A stretch of DNA of 64,000 bases from Crossiella sp. S99.2 (GTDB lineage: Bacteria; Actinomycetota; Actinomycetes; Mycobacteriales; Pseudonocardiaceae): positions 1 through 64,000 of the forward strand of contig NZ_JALMDK010000004.1 in assembly GCF_023094165.1 (NCBI RefSeq). The letters are read 5' to 3'. Below are positions 13,052 to 24,310 of the stretch, piece after piece. Both the position numbers and the translations under genes were made by a program. The notes below the pieces were generated by a model that saw nothing but the letters and a program-made list of their open reading frames with translations, had not been told where the DNA came from and made no database searches. Within the stretch, counting starts at the first letter, position 1; every line of letters starts with the position of its first letter.

Positions 13052-14542
13052 TCAGGGCTGCCGAGTGACAGAAACCTCGTCTACCGCCCAGTACCAGTTG
13101 TTCACCCCGGCCAGTCGTAGCCCGATCCGGGCGTTTTTCGCGCCGCTGGGTAGTGGCACGGTCACTGATTCCCGCCCACCGGGGGTGTCCGCGGTCCACT
13201 TCCGGACCTCGACCGGCGTGCCGCCGTCAACCTGCAGAAGAAGCTGGGCGAGCTGGCCGCCTTCCTGCCGGTAGTAGTGGGTGAGGTCGACCCGGAGCTT
13301 GCCGCCGGTCCCGCCCTCGGCCGGGGTCCAGAGGGTGGAGTCGAACTTCTTGCCGGTGGCATCGGTGGTGTCGGCCCACTCGTCGGAGTCGGCGACCGCG
13401 ATCACGCCGCGGCCGCGGACGAAGGTCTCCCGGTTCTGCCCGGTCTGCGCGGAGGACCAGAACGCGTCGGTGGTCAGGGTCCAGCCCCGCCACTCGGGCA
13501 CGCCGCCGCCGGGCTGGGCCGCGTTGTCCACGCTCCAGCCGCTGGGCACCTGCTGGGTCCAGCCGAGCACCGAGGCCGGGATGTTCTCCGTCTGCGCGGG
13601 CTTGAGCTGGGCGGTCTCGAACGGGTCGGTGACCGGCGCGAACAGCGAGCGTCCTGCCAGCTTGGCGTCGGGGGTGACGGCGAGGTGGGTGAGCGCGGTG
13701 TGCGCGAGGTCCACCAGGCGGGTGGTGCGGGGCTTGGCGGCGGGCACGCCGTCGCCGGTGGCCAGGATGAAGGTGGAGCGCTCGTCCAGGCTGGGTCCGC
13801 CGTGGCCGCCGCCGGGGGTGTGCCCGTGGTCGGTGGTGAGCATGACCAGCCACTTCTCCGCCGCGCGGCTGCTGCGCGCGGCCACGGCGTCCAGGAGTCG
13901 CTTGACGTAGCCGTCCATCCGGGCCAGTTCGGCCAGGTACTCGGGGCTGGCCGCGCCCTTGTTGTGCCCGACGATGTCCTGCTGGCCGAGGTAGACGTAG
14001 GAGGCGTCCGCCTTGTCGTTCTTCAGGTGCGCTTCGGCGCGCTGGACGATGGTGGCGTCGTGCGCGACGTACCCGTCCCGGTCGCCATCGAGGACGATCT
14101 TGGTGTCGATCTTGTCGCCGATGATGCGGTCGCCGATGGGCTTCCAGTCCATCGCGGCCCAGGTGTCCTTGCCCGGATCGGCGGCTTCAACCCGGCTGAG
14201 CCAGTCGGGATACTCGGCGAGGCGGTTGCCGGCGAAGGAGTTCTCCTTGACGCCGTGCTGGTCGGGCCAGGTGCCGGTGAGGATGGTGGACCAGCCGGGG
14301 CCGGAGGAGGTGGCGGCCATCGGGTTGGCGTAGAGCAGGCTGCGCGCCTCCGTGCCGGTGCGCTGGAGTCCCTGCAGGGTGGGCGCGGTGGCGTCGGCGA
14401 TCCGGGAGACCAGCAGCCCGTCGATGCCGATGACCAGCACCTTGGGCGCGGGGTCGACCGCGGCGGCGGGTGAGATCGCGGTGAGCAGTAGCCCGATCGC
14501 CGCAGCGATCGCCCCCGCCGAGCGACGCAGTGGTAGCCGCAT
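13052..14542 (-). CDS. Secreted type I phosphodiesterase / alkaline-phosphatase-superfamily protein
   Basis: This is an exported member of the nucleotide pyrophosphatase/phosphodiesterase (alkaline phosphatase) superfamily. Residues 1-28 form a signal peptide (basic start, hydrophobic core, SPAAA cleavage zone). The catalytic domain has [10 protein letters not shown] (metal Asp41), the nucleophile region [17 protein letters not shown] around residue 78, and [12 protein letters not shown] for the second metal site. Residues from about 340 form a beta-rich tail like a carbohydrate-binding or jelly-roll domain. The start is ATG at 14540-14542, with AAGGAGG at good spacing. The substrate is unknown. 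It interrupts the usual pyrR-bldD neighbourhood. Confidence 0.85.
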   Translation of the reverse strand: MRLPLRRSAGAIAAAIGLLLTAISPAAAVDPAPKVLVIGIDGLLVSRIADATAPTLQGLQRTGTEARSLLYANPMAATSSGPGWSTILTGTWPDQHGVKENSFAGNRLAEYPDWLSRVEAADPGKDTWAAMDWKPIGDRIIGDKIDTKIVLDGDRDGYVAHDATIVQRAEAHLKNDKADASYVYLGQQDIVGHNKGAASPEYLAELARMDGYVKRLLDAVAARSSRAAEKWLVMLTTDHGHTPGGGHGGPSLDERSTFILATGDGVPAAKPRTTRLVDLAHTALTHLAVTPDAKLAGRSLFAPVTDPFETAQLKPAQTENIPASVLGWTQQVPSGWSVDNAAQPGGGVPEWRGWTLTTDAFWSSAQTGQNRETFVRGRGVIAVADSDEWADTTDATGKKFDSTLWTPAEGGTGGKLRVDLTHYYRQEGGQLAQLLLQVDGGTPVEVRKWTADTPGGRESVTVPLPSGAKNARIGLRLAGVNNWYWAVDEVSVTRQP

Positions 14543-14885
14543 GCATCCTCCTTCGAAGTGGTCTAGATGTGTTATCGAACTCTGGCGGGCACGAGGAGCC
14601 AACGGGCTAAGACCGGTCGTCACCCGAATGACCGCAGGGTGAACGACACGCCGTCACCAACTTGCTCACGGGCTGACACAGGACTGGTTACTGCCCGCTC
14701 AACTGGGGCGATGACGTGCGAAGGGTCAACCATCCGGGTGGTTGCGCCCCGCTCGCCCGCATGCCGCAACGAGATCAGCTTGACCTGGTGACTTCGACGA
14801 GTAACCATTACTCTCCGTATTGATCTGAGCTTTCCCCGCGGTAAGTGGTACCGGCTGACGGGGCGAACGAACGGAGAACCGCCAC
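14543..14885. other. Divergent promoter region between the phosphodiesterase gene and bldD
   Basis: These 343 bases hold no supportable gene. They contain the dre-like site near the left end and, on the right, the near-palindrome GGTGACTTCGACGAGTAACC (14787-14806), about 80 bases before the bldD start. The latter could be an operator for bldD, which is autoregulated in Streptomyces. Its spacing does not fit the published BldD box, so I do not call it one. Confidence 0.5.
14557..14572 (-). promoter_or_regulatory. Possible DasR-type (dre-like) operator
   Basis: AGTGGTCTAGATGTGT matches the DasR-responsive consensus AGTGGTCTAGACCACT at 12 of 16 bases, with the left half perfect and the right half degenerate. 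It lies 15 bases upstream of the phosphodiesterase start, where a bound repressor would block transcription. Assignment is by consensus resemblance only. Confidence 0.3.
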
Positions 14886-15374
14886 ATGGGCGACTACGCC
14901 AAGGCGCTGGGTGCCAAGCTCCGCGCGATCCGCCAGCAGCAGGGCCTGTCCCTGCATGGCGTGGAGCAGAAGTCGGGCGGTCGCTGGAAGGCCGTTGTCG
15001 TCGGCTCCTATGAGCGCGGGGACCGGGCCGTCACGGTGCAGAAACTGGCAGAACTGGCCGACTTCTACGGCGTCCCGGTGGCGGAACTGCTGCCGGAGGG
15101 CCGGGTGCCCTCGGGCGCCGAGCCGGCCACCAAGATCGTGATCAATCTGGAGCGGTTGCAGCAACTACCAGCGGAGAAAGTCGGGCCGCTGGCCCGGTAC
15201 GCGGCCACCATCCAGAGCCAGCGCGGGGACTACAACGGCAAGGTGCTCTCCATCCGCACCGAGGACCTGCGCTCGCTGGCCATCATCTACGACATGTCCC
15301 CCGGTGAGCTGACCGAACAGCTGATCGACTGGGGCGTGCTGCCGCCCGAGGCCCGTCCGGCCAAGGAAGACTGA
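14886..15374 (+). CDS. bldD: Developmental master regulator BldD
   Basis: BldD is a DNA-binding repressor of sporulation genes whose dimer is clamped together by tetrameric cyclic-di-GMP during vegetative growth. The 162 residues have an XRE-type helix-turn-helix (about 5-64, with SYERGDRAVTVQKLAEL) and a C-terminal domain (about 80-162). The c-di-GMP signature RxD-x8-RxxD is intact as RGD (113-115) and RTED (124-127). The ATG follows ACGGAGAA. It stands alone, divergent from the upstream gene, with a strong terminator behind it. Its place beside nusB-efp-pepQ matches the Streptomyces bldD locus. Confidence 0.96.
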   Translation: MGDYAKALGAKLRAIRQQQGLSLHGVEQKSGGRWKAVVVGSYERGDRAVTVQKLAELADFYGVPVAELLPEGRVPSGAEPATKIVINLERLQQLPAEKVGPLARYAATIQSQRGDYNGKVLSIRTEDLRSLAIIYDMSPGELTEQLIDWGVLPPEARPAKED

Positions 15375-15382
15375 GCAAGGCG

Positions 15383-15411
15383 GGTGGGTGGTTGTCGTGG
15401 AACCACCCACC
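15383..15411 (+). terminator. bldD terminator
   Basis: An 11-bp perfect stem, GGTGGGTGGTT (15383-15393) with AACCACCCACC (15401-15411), encloses a 7-base loop and starts 9 bases after the bldD stop. Confidence 0.85.
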
Positions 15412-15511
15412 AACCCAGGCAGTCCAGTGTTTTCGGAGTTCCGGCCGCGGTGAGGTCCCTCCCCCGCCGCGGCCCCCGATCAGCGCGCCTCCCCCTGCAC
15501 AGCTGACAACA

Positions 15512-15546
15512 CCGCGGGGCGCCCCCTGATCAGGGACGCCCCGCGG
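15512..15546 (-). terminator. nusB operon terminator
   Basis: Ten outer pairs join CCGCGGGGCG (15512-15521) to CGCCCCGCGG (15537-15546). The interior holds a second dyad, CCCTGATCAGGG (15524-15535). It lies 24 bases beyond the nusB stop and, with the bldD hairpin, separates the two convergent units. Confidence 0.85.
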
Positions 15547-15570
15547 TCTGTGTTCCGTTGTTCCTGCGGC

Positions 15571-15996
15571 TCAGCCGTTGTTGGCCGCGCGCAGGTGATC
15601 GGCGATCCCGGCGATCCGGCCGAGCACCCCGTTGACGAAGCGCGGCGAATCGTCGGTGGACAGCGCCTTGGCGAGTTCGATCGCCTCGTCGATGGCGACC
15701 GCGTCCGGCACATCGGTGGCCCACAGCAGCTCGAACAGGCCCAGGCGCAGCACCGCGCGGTCGACCGCGGGCATCCGGGACAGCGACCAGCCCTCGGAGT
15801 GCTCGATGATCAGTTCGTCGATGCGGTCACGGTGACTGGTGACGCCTTCCACCAGGGTGACCGTGTAGTCGTTGACCGGCGGCACGTCGGGCGAGCCGAC
15901 CCGGCCGGAGAGCAGCGTGACCGGGTCGAGGTCGCGCTGGTCGGCCTCGAAGAGGACGTCGACCGCGCGTTTGCGGGCTTTGCTCCTGGCGCCCAT
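15571..15996 (-). CDS. nusB: Transcription antitermination factor NusB
   Basis: NusB binds boxA RNA with NusE and supports rRNA antitermination. The 141-residue, all-helical protein starts GARSKARKRAVDVLFEADQR and ends with the conserved DDSPRFVNGVLGRIA helix. The start codon shares one base with the efp stop (TGATG). It is the last gene of pepQ-efp-nusB and is followed by a strong terminator. Confidence 0.96.
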   Translation of the reverse strand: MGARSKARKRAVDVLFEADQRDLDPVTLLSGRVGSPDVPPVNDYTVTLVEGVTSHRDRIDELIIEHSEGWSLSRMPAVDRAVLRLGLFELLWATDVPDAVAIDEAIELAKALSTDDSPRFVNGVLGRIAGIADHLRAANNG

Positions 15997-16559
15997 CAGG
16001 AGTTGACGCGACCGAGGTAACGCCCGTCCCGGGTGTCCACCTTGACCTTCTCGCCGGTGGAGACGAACAGCGGGACCTGGATCTCCGCGCCGGTCTCCAG
16101 GATGGCGGGCTTGGTCCCGCCGGTGGAGCGGTCGCCCTGCAGGCCGGGGTCGGTGTGCTGGATGATCAGCTCGACCGAGGCGGACAGCTCCACGAACAGC
16201 GGCGATCCCTCGTGCGAGGCGACCATGGCGTTGGCGTTCTCCAGCAGGTACTTGGCCGCGTCGCCAACGGTCACCTCCTCGACCGGGATCTGGTCGTAGG
16301 TGTCCAGGTCCATGAAGACGAACTGCTCGCCGTCGCGGTAGAGGTAGGTCATCTCACGGCGGTCGACAGTGGCGGTCTCGACCTTCACACCCGCGTTGAA
16401 GGTCTTGTCCACCACCTTGCCGGTCAGCACGTGCTTGAGCTTGGTCCGCACGAACGCGGGGCCCTTGCCCGGCTTGACGTGCTGGAACTCGACGACCGTC
16501 CAGAGCTGGTCCTCGATCTTCAGCACCAGTCCGTTTTTGAGGTCGTTGGTCGTGGCCAC
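15996..16559 (-). CDS. efp: Elongation factor P
   Basis: EF-P rescues ribosomes stalled at polyproline stretches. The 187 residues form the usual three beta-barrel domains. The tip loop that enters the peptidyl-transferase centre reads VKPGKGPAF with Lys32. This is the actinobacterial PGKGP type, thought to work unmodified, and no epmA/epmB modification genes are nearby. The GTG start at 16557-16559 is preceded by GGAG in the plausible position. It sits between pepQ and nusB. Confidence 0.97.
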   Translation of the reverse strand: MATTNDLKNGLVLKIEDQLWTVVEFQHVKPGKGPAFVRTKLKHVLTGKVVDKTFNAGVKVETATVDRREMTYLYRDGEQFVFMDLDTYDQIPVEEVTVGDAAKYLLENANAMVASHEGSPLFVELSASVELIIQHTDPGLQGDRSTGGTKPAILETGAEIQVPLFVSTGEKVKVDTRDGRYLGRVNS

Positions 16560-16600
16560 GGTGGTGGGTTCTCCTGTTGTCGTGAACGAGGTTCGTGCGG

Positions 16601-17695
16601 CTAGACGACCACGAGATCCTTGGTGGTCAGGGTGAGCAGCTCGGGCGCGCCCTCGCGCACCACGAGCGTGTCCTCGATGCGGACGCCACCCCGACCGGAC
16701 AGGTACACGCCAGGTTCGACGGTGACCGCCATGCCGGCGGTCAGTGTACCTACGCCGAGCTTGGACAGGCTCGGAGCCTCGTGGATCTCGAGTCCGACGC
16801 CGTGGCCGAGGCCGTGCAGGAAGCGTTCGCCGTGCCCCGCGGCCTCGATCACCGCGCGCGCCGCGGCGTCCACCGCGGCGACCTCGACCCCCGGCGCGAG
16901 CGCCTCCCGCCCGGCTGCCTGCGCGGCCGCGACCAGGTCGTACAGCTCCCGCTGCCAGTCCGCGGCCCGGCCCAGCACGAGGGTGCGGGTCATGTCGGAG
17001 TGGTAGCCGCCGACCCGGGCGCCGAAATCGAGTTTGACCAGGTCACCGGTGATCAGCACGGCGTCGGTGGGCCGGTGGTGCGGCACCGCGGAGTTGGCTC
17101 CGGCGGCCACGATGGTCTCGAAGGAGGGTCCGGCGGCGCCGTGTTCGGCCATCCGGTCCTCCAGTTCGCGCCCCACCTCCTTCTCGGTGCGGCCGGGCCG
17201 CAGCCCACCGTGCGAGATGAGGTCGGCCAGGGCCCGGTCGGCGGCCGCGCAGGCCATCCGCAGCGCCTCCACCTCGTCCTCGTCCTTGACCAGCCGCAGT
17301 TGCTCGACCAGCTTCGGCGCCCTGGCCAGCTCGACCCGTTCGCCGGCCGCCGCCAGCAGGTCGAACCCGTCCACGGTCACGTGGTGGCTCTCGAATCCGA
17401 CCCGCCCGCCAGGGACGCCGGTGAGCAAGGCCACGTCGCAGGGCCGCTCGATCAGCCGCTCCAGGTCGGGGACCTGGGCCGCGGACTGGGTGAGGTAGCG
17501 CCCGTCGGTGCAGAAGACGGTGCCGCGTTCGTCCGCGGCCTCATCCGCGGCCGAGACCAGCAGGGCGGCGTTGGACCCGGTGAACCCGGTGAGGTAGCGA
17601 ACGTTGAGCAGGTTGGTGACCAGCATGGCGTCCAACCGCCGGGCGCGCAGTTCAGCGCGCAGGGCAGCACGACGACGGGCGTGCGACTCGGGCAT
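16601..17695 (-). CDS. pepQ: Xaa-Pro aminopeptidase (M24B family)
   Basis: This is a cytoplasmic metallopeptidase that removes residues before proline. Of the 364 residues, about 1-130 form the creatinase-like N-terminal domain. The C-terminal pita-bread domain supplies the dinuclear metal ligands in [34 protein letters not shown] and VRIEDTLVV. Position directly upstream of efp is conserved in actinobacteria, where recycling of proline peptides fits the polyproline role of EF-P. Whether it is best called PepP or PepQ cannot be settled here. Confidence 0.93.
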   Translation of the reverse strand: MPESHARRRAALRAELRARRLDAMLVTNLLNVRYLTGFTGSNAALLVSAADEAADERGTVFCTDGRYLTQSAAQVPDLERLIERPCDVALLTGVPGGRVGFESHHVTVDGFDLLAAAGERVELARAPKLVEQLRLVKDEDEVEALRMACAAADRALADLISHGGLRPGRTEKEVGRELEDRMAEHGAAGPSFETIVAAGANSAVPHHRPTDAVLITGDLVKLDFGARVGGYHSDMTRTLVLGRAADWQRELYDLVAAAQAAGREALAPGVEVAAVDAAARAVIEAAGHGERFLHGLGHGVGLEIHEAPSLSKLGVGTLTAGMAVTVEPGVYLSGRGGVRIEDTLVVREGAPELLTLTTKDLVVV

Positions 17696-17735
17696 GAGTG
17701 GAGCCTACGGGGCCCGACCGATACTGTGCGCCCTC

Positions 17736-18149
17736 ATGCGGAGCTGGGTGTGGCGGGGCTTGGTGCTGGCGGTGTTGCACGCCGCCGCGCAGACCGCGGT
17801 GGCCGCCATCCGCGTCTACAACCCCCCGGCCACCACCCTGACCCAGACGCTCACCCTGGGTTTCCTGGTCGCCCTGGTCCTGGCCTGGGGCACGGTCGAC
17901 GGCCGCCGCAGACCGGCCTGCGCGATGACCTGGTTCTACACCGGCCTGCTGGCAGGCCCGATAGCCGGCCTCCTGGGCGTCCTGGCCCAATCCACCCTGG
18001 TAGACGCCACCGGCCTGGAGTCCCTGGGCACCGCGATGACCGGCGGCGCCGCCTTCACCGCCCTGCTGATCGCCGGCCCGGCCCTACTGGGCGCCCTGCT
18101 CGGCCGCCGCCCGCAAACCCCGGCCACCCAGCCACCCGACCCGGCCTGA
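17736..18149 (+). CDS. B-4DMT-like small membrane protein
   Basis: This 137-residue integral membrane protein has about four hydrophobic segments (roughly 5-25, 37-55, 62-84 and 100-122) and a short polar C terminus. Its position opposite pepQ and beside the aro genes matches Rv2536 of Mycobacterium tuberculosis and proteins named B-4DMT family transporter. I start it at the ATG at 17736. The open frame extends further upstream into pepQ, but that part reads as antisense. No transport substrate can be inferred. Confidence 0.75.
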   Translation: MRSWVWRGLVLAVLHAAAQTAVAAIRVYNPPATTLTQTLTLGFLVALVLAWGTVDGRRRPACAMTWFYTGLLAGPIAGLLGVLAQSTLVDATGLESLGTAMTGGAAFTALLIAGPALLGALLGRRPQTPATQPPDPA

Positions 18150-18214
18150 CCACGGCGCCCGCCGCGGCCTGCCACAGCCCGGTTCCGGCCCGCCCACGGC
18201 TTCGTTCCCGCCGG

Positions 18215-18754
18215 TCAGCGCCGGGACAGCGCACCCGCTCGGGGCGTGTTCTCCCCCAGCCGGACCAGCACCCGGTGCTCAGCCCCGTAGTGCACCCCCG
18301 AGGCCACCTCGACGAACCCGAGCCGCCCGGCCAGCCGCAAACTCGGCGCGTTCTCCGGTCGCACCAATGCCCACACCGCGGGTAACCCCAAGCCCTCGAA
18401 CCCGTGGTCCAGCAACGCCCGCGCCGCCTCCCCCGCCAGCCCCAGTCCCCAGTGCGCCCGCCCGATGGACCAGCCGGTCTCCACCGCGGGCGCGGGCAGT
18501 TCGTGCGAGGGCCGCAGGTGCCCGTAACCGATGACGGCGCCGTCGAGCAGGAAGGTCAGATACCCCATGCCTTCGGGATATCCGGCCGAGGTCCGCTCCT
18601 CGGCCCACTCCCGCACCGCCTCGGGCCGGGACAGATCCCGCCCGAGCCAGCGCGAGGTGTCCGGATCGGCGAACACCTCGGCCAGCCGCGGCACATCGGC
18701 CAATTCCAGCGGCCGCAACACCAGTCGCCGGGTCCGCAGCAGCGTCGCCACCAT
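18215..18754 (-). CDS. GNAT family N-acetyltransferase (RimJ/RimL-like)
   Basis: A 179-residue acetyltransferase of the RimJ-like GNAT group. It starts with the typical strand RTRRLVLRPLELADVPRLAEV, has the acetyl-CoA binding turn GWSIGRAHWGLGLAGEAARAL near residue 95, and ends with RPENAPSLRLAGRLGFVEV. ATG at 18754 is preceded by GAGGAG seven bases away. The substrate (protein N terminus or small molecule) is unknown. It lies downstream of a second GNAT gene across a repeat-bearing gap and is convergent with the small membrane protein gene. Confidence 0.85.
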   Translation of the reverse strand: MVATLLRTRRLVLRPLELADVPRLAEVFADPDTSRWLGRDLSRPEAVREWAEERTSAGYPEGMGYLTFLLDGAVIGYGHLRPSHELPAPAVETGWSIGRAHWGLGLAGEAARALLDHGFEGLGLPAVWALVRPENAPSLRLAGRLGFVEVASGVHYGAEHRVLVRLGENTPRAGALSRR

Positions 18755-18844
18755 CGCTCAGCTCCTCACCAGCACACTCGGTCAGCTCAGCTCCACGCCA
18801 TCAGCCCACTCAGCTCCGTGCCCCCGGCCCGCGCAGCTCCCTGC

Positions 18845-18940
18845 CCTCGGCCCGCTCCGCGCCAATGCCCTCGGTCCGCTCCGCCCCAGCACCCTCTTTC
18901 GGCTCCGCACCAGCACCCTCTTTCAGGTCCGCACCAGTCG
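18845..18940. repeat. Four tandem 24-bp repeats
   Basis: Four consecutive 24-base units begin at 18845, 18869, 18893 and 18917, each starting CCCTC and containing a CCGC or CGC core. The rightmost unit overlaps the last codons and stop of the second GNAT gene. Read on the minus strand in another frame, the array encodes an eight-residue repeat (G-A-E-P-K-E-G-A type). The remaining bases between the two GNAT genes are similarly low in complexity. Confidence 0.85.
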
Positions 18941-19464
18941 GCGAGGCTGGGCGCGGCTGGCCCGCAGCGACACGTGCACCTCCACCGACTGGCCGAGCTT
19001 CTCCTGCCAGCCGACGTTGACGAACCCGGCCCGCTCGGCCACCCGCTTGCTGGGCAGGTTGTCCGGGTGGATCAGCGCCCACACCGCGGGCGCCCCCACT
19101 GTGTCGTGCGCGTGCTGGAGCAGTGCCTGCACCGCCTCGGTGGCCAGTCCCTTGCCGCGGTAGCCGCCGCCGATCGCCCAGCCCATGGACAGGAACGGCG
19201 GCGGGAACTGCCGGAAGGCGGACAGGTGCCCGAATCCGGCGGCCACCCCGTCGACCTCGAACACGCAGTGCCCCAGCCCATCGGTGCGCTGCTCGACCAG
19301 GTTCATGGTCAGCAGCGCCCGCAACGCCTCCGGGTCGGCCAGGTCGACCGAAGTGTAGGGCGACCCGTCCAGTCCTTCCCCGGCGAACGCGGTGACCAGG
19401 CGTTCCTCATCACCGGCGGTGAGCGGCCGGAGCACGAGGCGGTCGGTGCGCAGGACCGGCAGGC

Positions 19465-19468
<4 letters not shown>
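18923..19468 (-). CDS. GNAT family N-acetyltransferase (second copy)
   Basis: A 181-residue RimJ-like acetyltransferase, related to its neighbour at 18215-18754: opening [20 protein letters not shown], acetyl-CoA turn [18 protein letters not shown] near residue 105, and closing [20 protein letters not shown]. The ATG overlaps the aroQ stop as ATGA, so it is translated as the tail of the aro operon. The stop lies inside a 24-bp tandem repeat, so the C terminus may vary between strains. The two GNAT genes may be an old duplication. Confidence 0.85.
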
Positions 19469-21750
<2,282 letters not shown>

Positions 21751-21754
<4 letters not shown>

Positions 21755-22938
21755 CGGCGGTTCTCCAGGGCCTTGAGGTAGGACTCGACGTTGCGCCGGG
21801 TCTCCTCGACGGAGTCACCGCCGAACTTCTCCAGCACCGCGTCGGCCAGCACCAGGGCGACCATGGCCTCGGCGACCACACCGGCCGCCGGGACCGCACA
21901 CACGTCGGAGCGCTGGCTGATGGCCACCGCGGGTTCGCCGGTCGCGGTGTCCACCGTGGCCAGGGCGCGGGGGACGGTGGAGATCGGCTTCATCGCGGCG
22001 CGCACACGAAGGATCTCGCCGTTGGTGATGCCTCCTTCCAGTCCGCCAGCTCGGTTCGACCTGCGGTTCACTCCGGACGGTCCACTGCCCGGTTCGATCT
22101 CGTCGTGCGCCTGGCTGCCTCGCCGCCGGGCGGTCTCGAAGCCGTCACCGACCTCGACACCCTTGATGGCCTGGATGCCCATCAGCGCACCGGCCAGCCG
22201 CGAGTCCAGCCGTCGGTCCCAGTGCACGTGCGAGCCGAGACCCGGCGGCAGCCCGTAGGTCAGCACCTCGACCACCCCGCCCAGGGTGTCGCCGTCCTTC
22301 TTCGCCTCGTCGACCTCGGCGACCATGGCTTCGCCGGCCGCAGCGTCGAAGGCCCGCACCGGACTGGCGTCGACAGCTTCCAGGTCAGCGGGCGTGGGCA
22401 GCACCCCGGCGGGCGCGGCGACGGTGCCGATGGAGATGACGTGGCTGAGCACGTCAACGCCGAGCGCCTGCTTCAGGAACGCCTTGGCCACGGTGCCGAG
22501 CGCGGTGCGCGCCGCGGTCTCCCGGGCGCTGGCGCGTTCCAGCACCGGCCGCGCGTCGTCGAAGCCGTACTTGAGCATGCCGGGCAGATCAGCGTGGCCG
22601 GGCCGGGGCCGGGTCAGGGGTGCGTTGCGCCCCAGGTTGGCCAGCTCCTCCGGATCAACCGGATCGGCGGCCATGACCTTGTCCCAGCGTGGCCACTCCG
22701 AATTGCCGATACGGACCGCGACCGGCCCGCCCTGGCTGCGTCCGTGGCGGACACCGCCGAGGAACTCGACCTCGTCAGCCTCGAATTTCATCCGGGCCCC
22801 ACGGCCGTGGCCGAGTCGCCGCCGGGCGAGCTGGGTGGCCAACTCCCCCGTGGTGACCTCCACTCCGGCGGGCAGACCTTCCAACACGGCGACCAGGGCC
22901 GGTCCGTGTGATTCCCCAGCAGTGATCCAGCGCAACAC
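21751..22938 (-). CDS. aroC: Chorismate synthase
   Basis: AroC converts EPSP to chorismate with reduced FMN. The 395-residue protein shows the three family signatures: GESHGPAL at the N terminus, [12 protein letters not shown] near 45, and [13 protein letters not shown] near 65. It also has the C-terminal [11 protein letters not shown] and [20 protein letters not shown] at 22936-22938 begins the protein as [11 protein letters not shown], the usual N terminus; the frame is open beyond it but shows no homology. It is the first gene of aroC-aroK-aroB-aroQ-GNAT. Confidence 0.97.
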
Positions 22939-22963
22939 GACACGATCCTGCCATGTCAGCCCA

Positions 22964-23632
22964 CTAGCCCAGGACTCCGCCCTGCCCCGCCAGAACCGTG
23001 ACCAGCCAGGTCGCGGCCAGCAGCCCCGGCCCGTGCGGCACCCCGCGGTGCACGGGCGGCGCCCGCACCCGTAGTCGCCGCACAAGATCAGCGATCACGG
23101 TCACCACTCCCGCCAGCACGGTGACAACGATCAGCGCAGGCCAGGACACCGCGGCAGCCAGCCCACCCACACTGGCGGACAGTTTCACGTCACCGGCCCC
23201 GAGTGAGCCTGGGCTGATCAGGTGCACCGCGAGGTGTGTGAGGAAGAACAAGGCCGCGCCCAGTCCCGCCCGTACCGCCATCCCACCATCCGGTCCGAGC
23301 ACGGCGGCCAGCGTGATCAGGGCCGCGAACACCGGCACCGCGGAGAGCGTGAACAGGTCGGGCAGCCGTCGGTGGCGGAGGTCGACAGCCGCCAGTGGGA
23401 CGGCCAGCCACGCGAGCATGACCGGAACCGGCAGCCAGGCCCAGCTCAGCAGGCCGGCGCCGGCGAGCCCGGCGGGGATCGCGGTCAGCACGGCGGTGGT
23501 CGGGACGAGCCAGGGCGGCGGGAGGGCTGTTCCGCGGGGAAGTCTGCGGAGCAGGGCGCGGGCGGAGGTTCCGGCGAAGGTGCCGACGAGGGCACCGAGA
23601 GTGAGGGCGAGGAATGCGGGGAGGTGGGGCAT
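22964..23632 (-). CDS. A24 family prepilin peptidase
   Basis: This polytopic membrane aspartyl protease cleaves and may methylate type IV prepilins or Tad-type pilins. About seven hydrophobic segments are visible in 222 residues. The two catalytic aspartates are in [11 protein letters not shown] and GAGDVKL (the GxGD motif). The N-terminal cytoplasmic cysteine domain of proteobacterial PilD is absent, as is common in actinobacteria. The start is uncertain: ATG at 23632 gives a hydrophobic N terminus, while GTG at 23683 would add 17 polar residues; neither has a good ribosome binding site. No pilin genes are in the window. Confidence 0.85.
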   Translation of the reverse strand: MPHLPAFLALTLGALVGTFAGTSARALLRRLPRGTALPPPWLVPTTAVLTAIPAGLAGAGLLSWAWLPVPVMLAWLAVPLAAVDLRHRRLPDLFTLSAVPVFAALITLAAVLGPDGGMAVRAGLGAALFFLTHLAVHLISPGSLGAGDVKLSASVGGLAAAVSWPALIVVTVLAGVVTVIADLVRRLRVRAPPVHRGVPHGPGLLAATWLVTVLAGQGGVLG

Positions 23633-23746
23633 GGCATTGATGCTGCCATATTCGATGCGGACGTCTTGACCAGAATCCGTCACACGAAGGTGGGTATTTG
23701 GGGAGGGCGTTGGCTGATTTCACTGTTAGCGAACTGAGCTGCGGGT

Positions 23747-23772
23747 TGTGGATAACTGGAGCCTGTGGATTG
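23747..23772. promoter_or_regulatory. DnaA-box-like pair
   Basis: TGTGGATAA at 23747-23755 is the exact complement of the DnaA box TTATCCACA. TGTGGATTG at 23764-23772 matches seven of nine bases. They are in the same orientation, 17 bases apart, about 115 bases upstream of the prepilin peptidase start. Two boxes are too few for an origin. Confidence 0.4.
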
Positions 23773-23873
23773 ACGATTTGCAGAATTCCCGGGGGTGTTG
23801 GATAGATTGGAAATGGGGGGTCCCCCTCGCGCGCGGGCGATTGTGAGAGGGCAGGCGAGGGCGAGGGTTTTCT

Positions 23874-23921
23874 GGGGGTTGGCGGGAGCTGCTGGGGTTG
23901 GGCGTGGGAGGGGGCTGGGGG
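23874..23921 (+). repeat. G-quadruplex-forming run
   Basis: At least seven tracts of three or more G, separated by loops of one to seven bases, occur within 48 bases on the plus strand. This fits the standard intramolecular G-quadruplex pattern several times over. Confidence 0.6.
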
Positions 23922-24259
23922 CCCAGAGAGCTGCGGCAGGAGCTGGGTTGGGGGCAGGGCAGGGGCTGGGTTGGAGGCAGGCAGGGTCGGCGGCGGGTTG
24001 CGAACGACAGGGCTGCAATGGGCTGCGGTTGGGGCAGGCAGGGGGCTGACAGCGGGTTGCGAGCGCCAGCGCGGCGGCGGGCTGCGGTTGGGGAGTGATG
24101 GTTGGGGACGGTCGTGGGGATGTGGCGACGGAAGGCGGCTGGGATCTTGGTCGGGAGCCGCAGCGAAAGACGGTGGTGACAGGCGCGTAGTGGCGCGGGA
24201 AGCGGCGGCAGGGTGCGAGCAGCGGCAGGCGGACGAAGCAGGCTAGCGAGACAGACAGG

Positions 24260-24310
24260 TAGGCGGGGCGGGCAAGTAGGCGGGGCAGGTAAATAGGCGG
24301 GGCGGGCAGG
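24260..24310. repeat. Three tandem 17-bp repeats
   Basis: Units TAGGCGGGGCGGGCAAG, TAGGCGGGGCAGGTAAA and TAGGCGGGGCGGGCAGG follow each other directly at 24260, 24277 and 24294. They contain the only regularly spaced TAG words in a G-rich context. Confidence 0.85.

Noticed and set aside
14787..14806. Canonical BldD operator
   Set aside because: The dyad GGTGAC-N8-GTAACC has an eight-base spacer; the published BldD box needs a five-base core between TNAC and GTNA.
23747..23772. Replication origin
   Set aside because: Only two DnaA-like boxes, no dnaA/dnaN/gyrB nearby and no AT-rich unwinding region.
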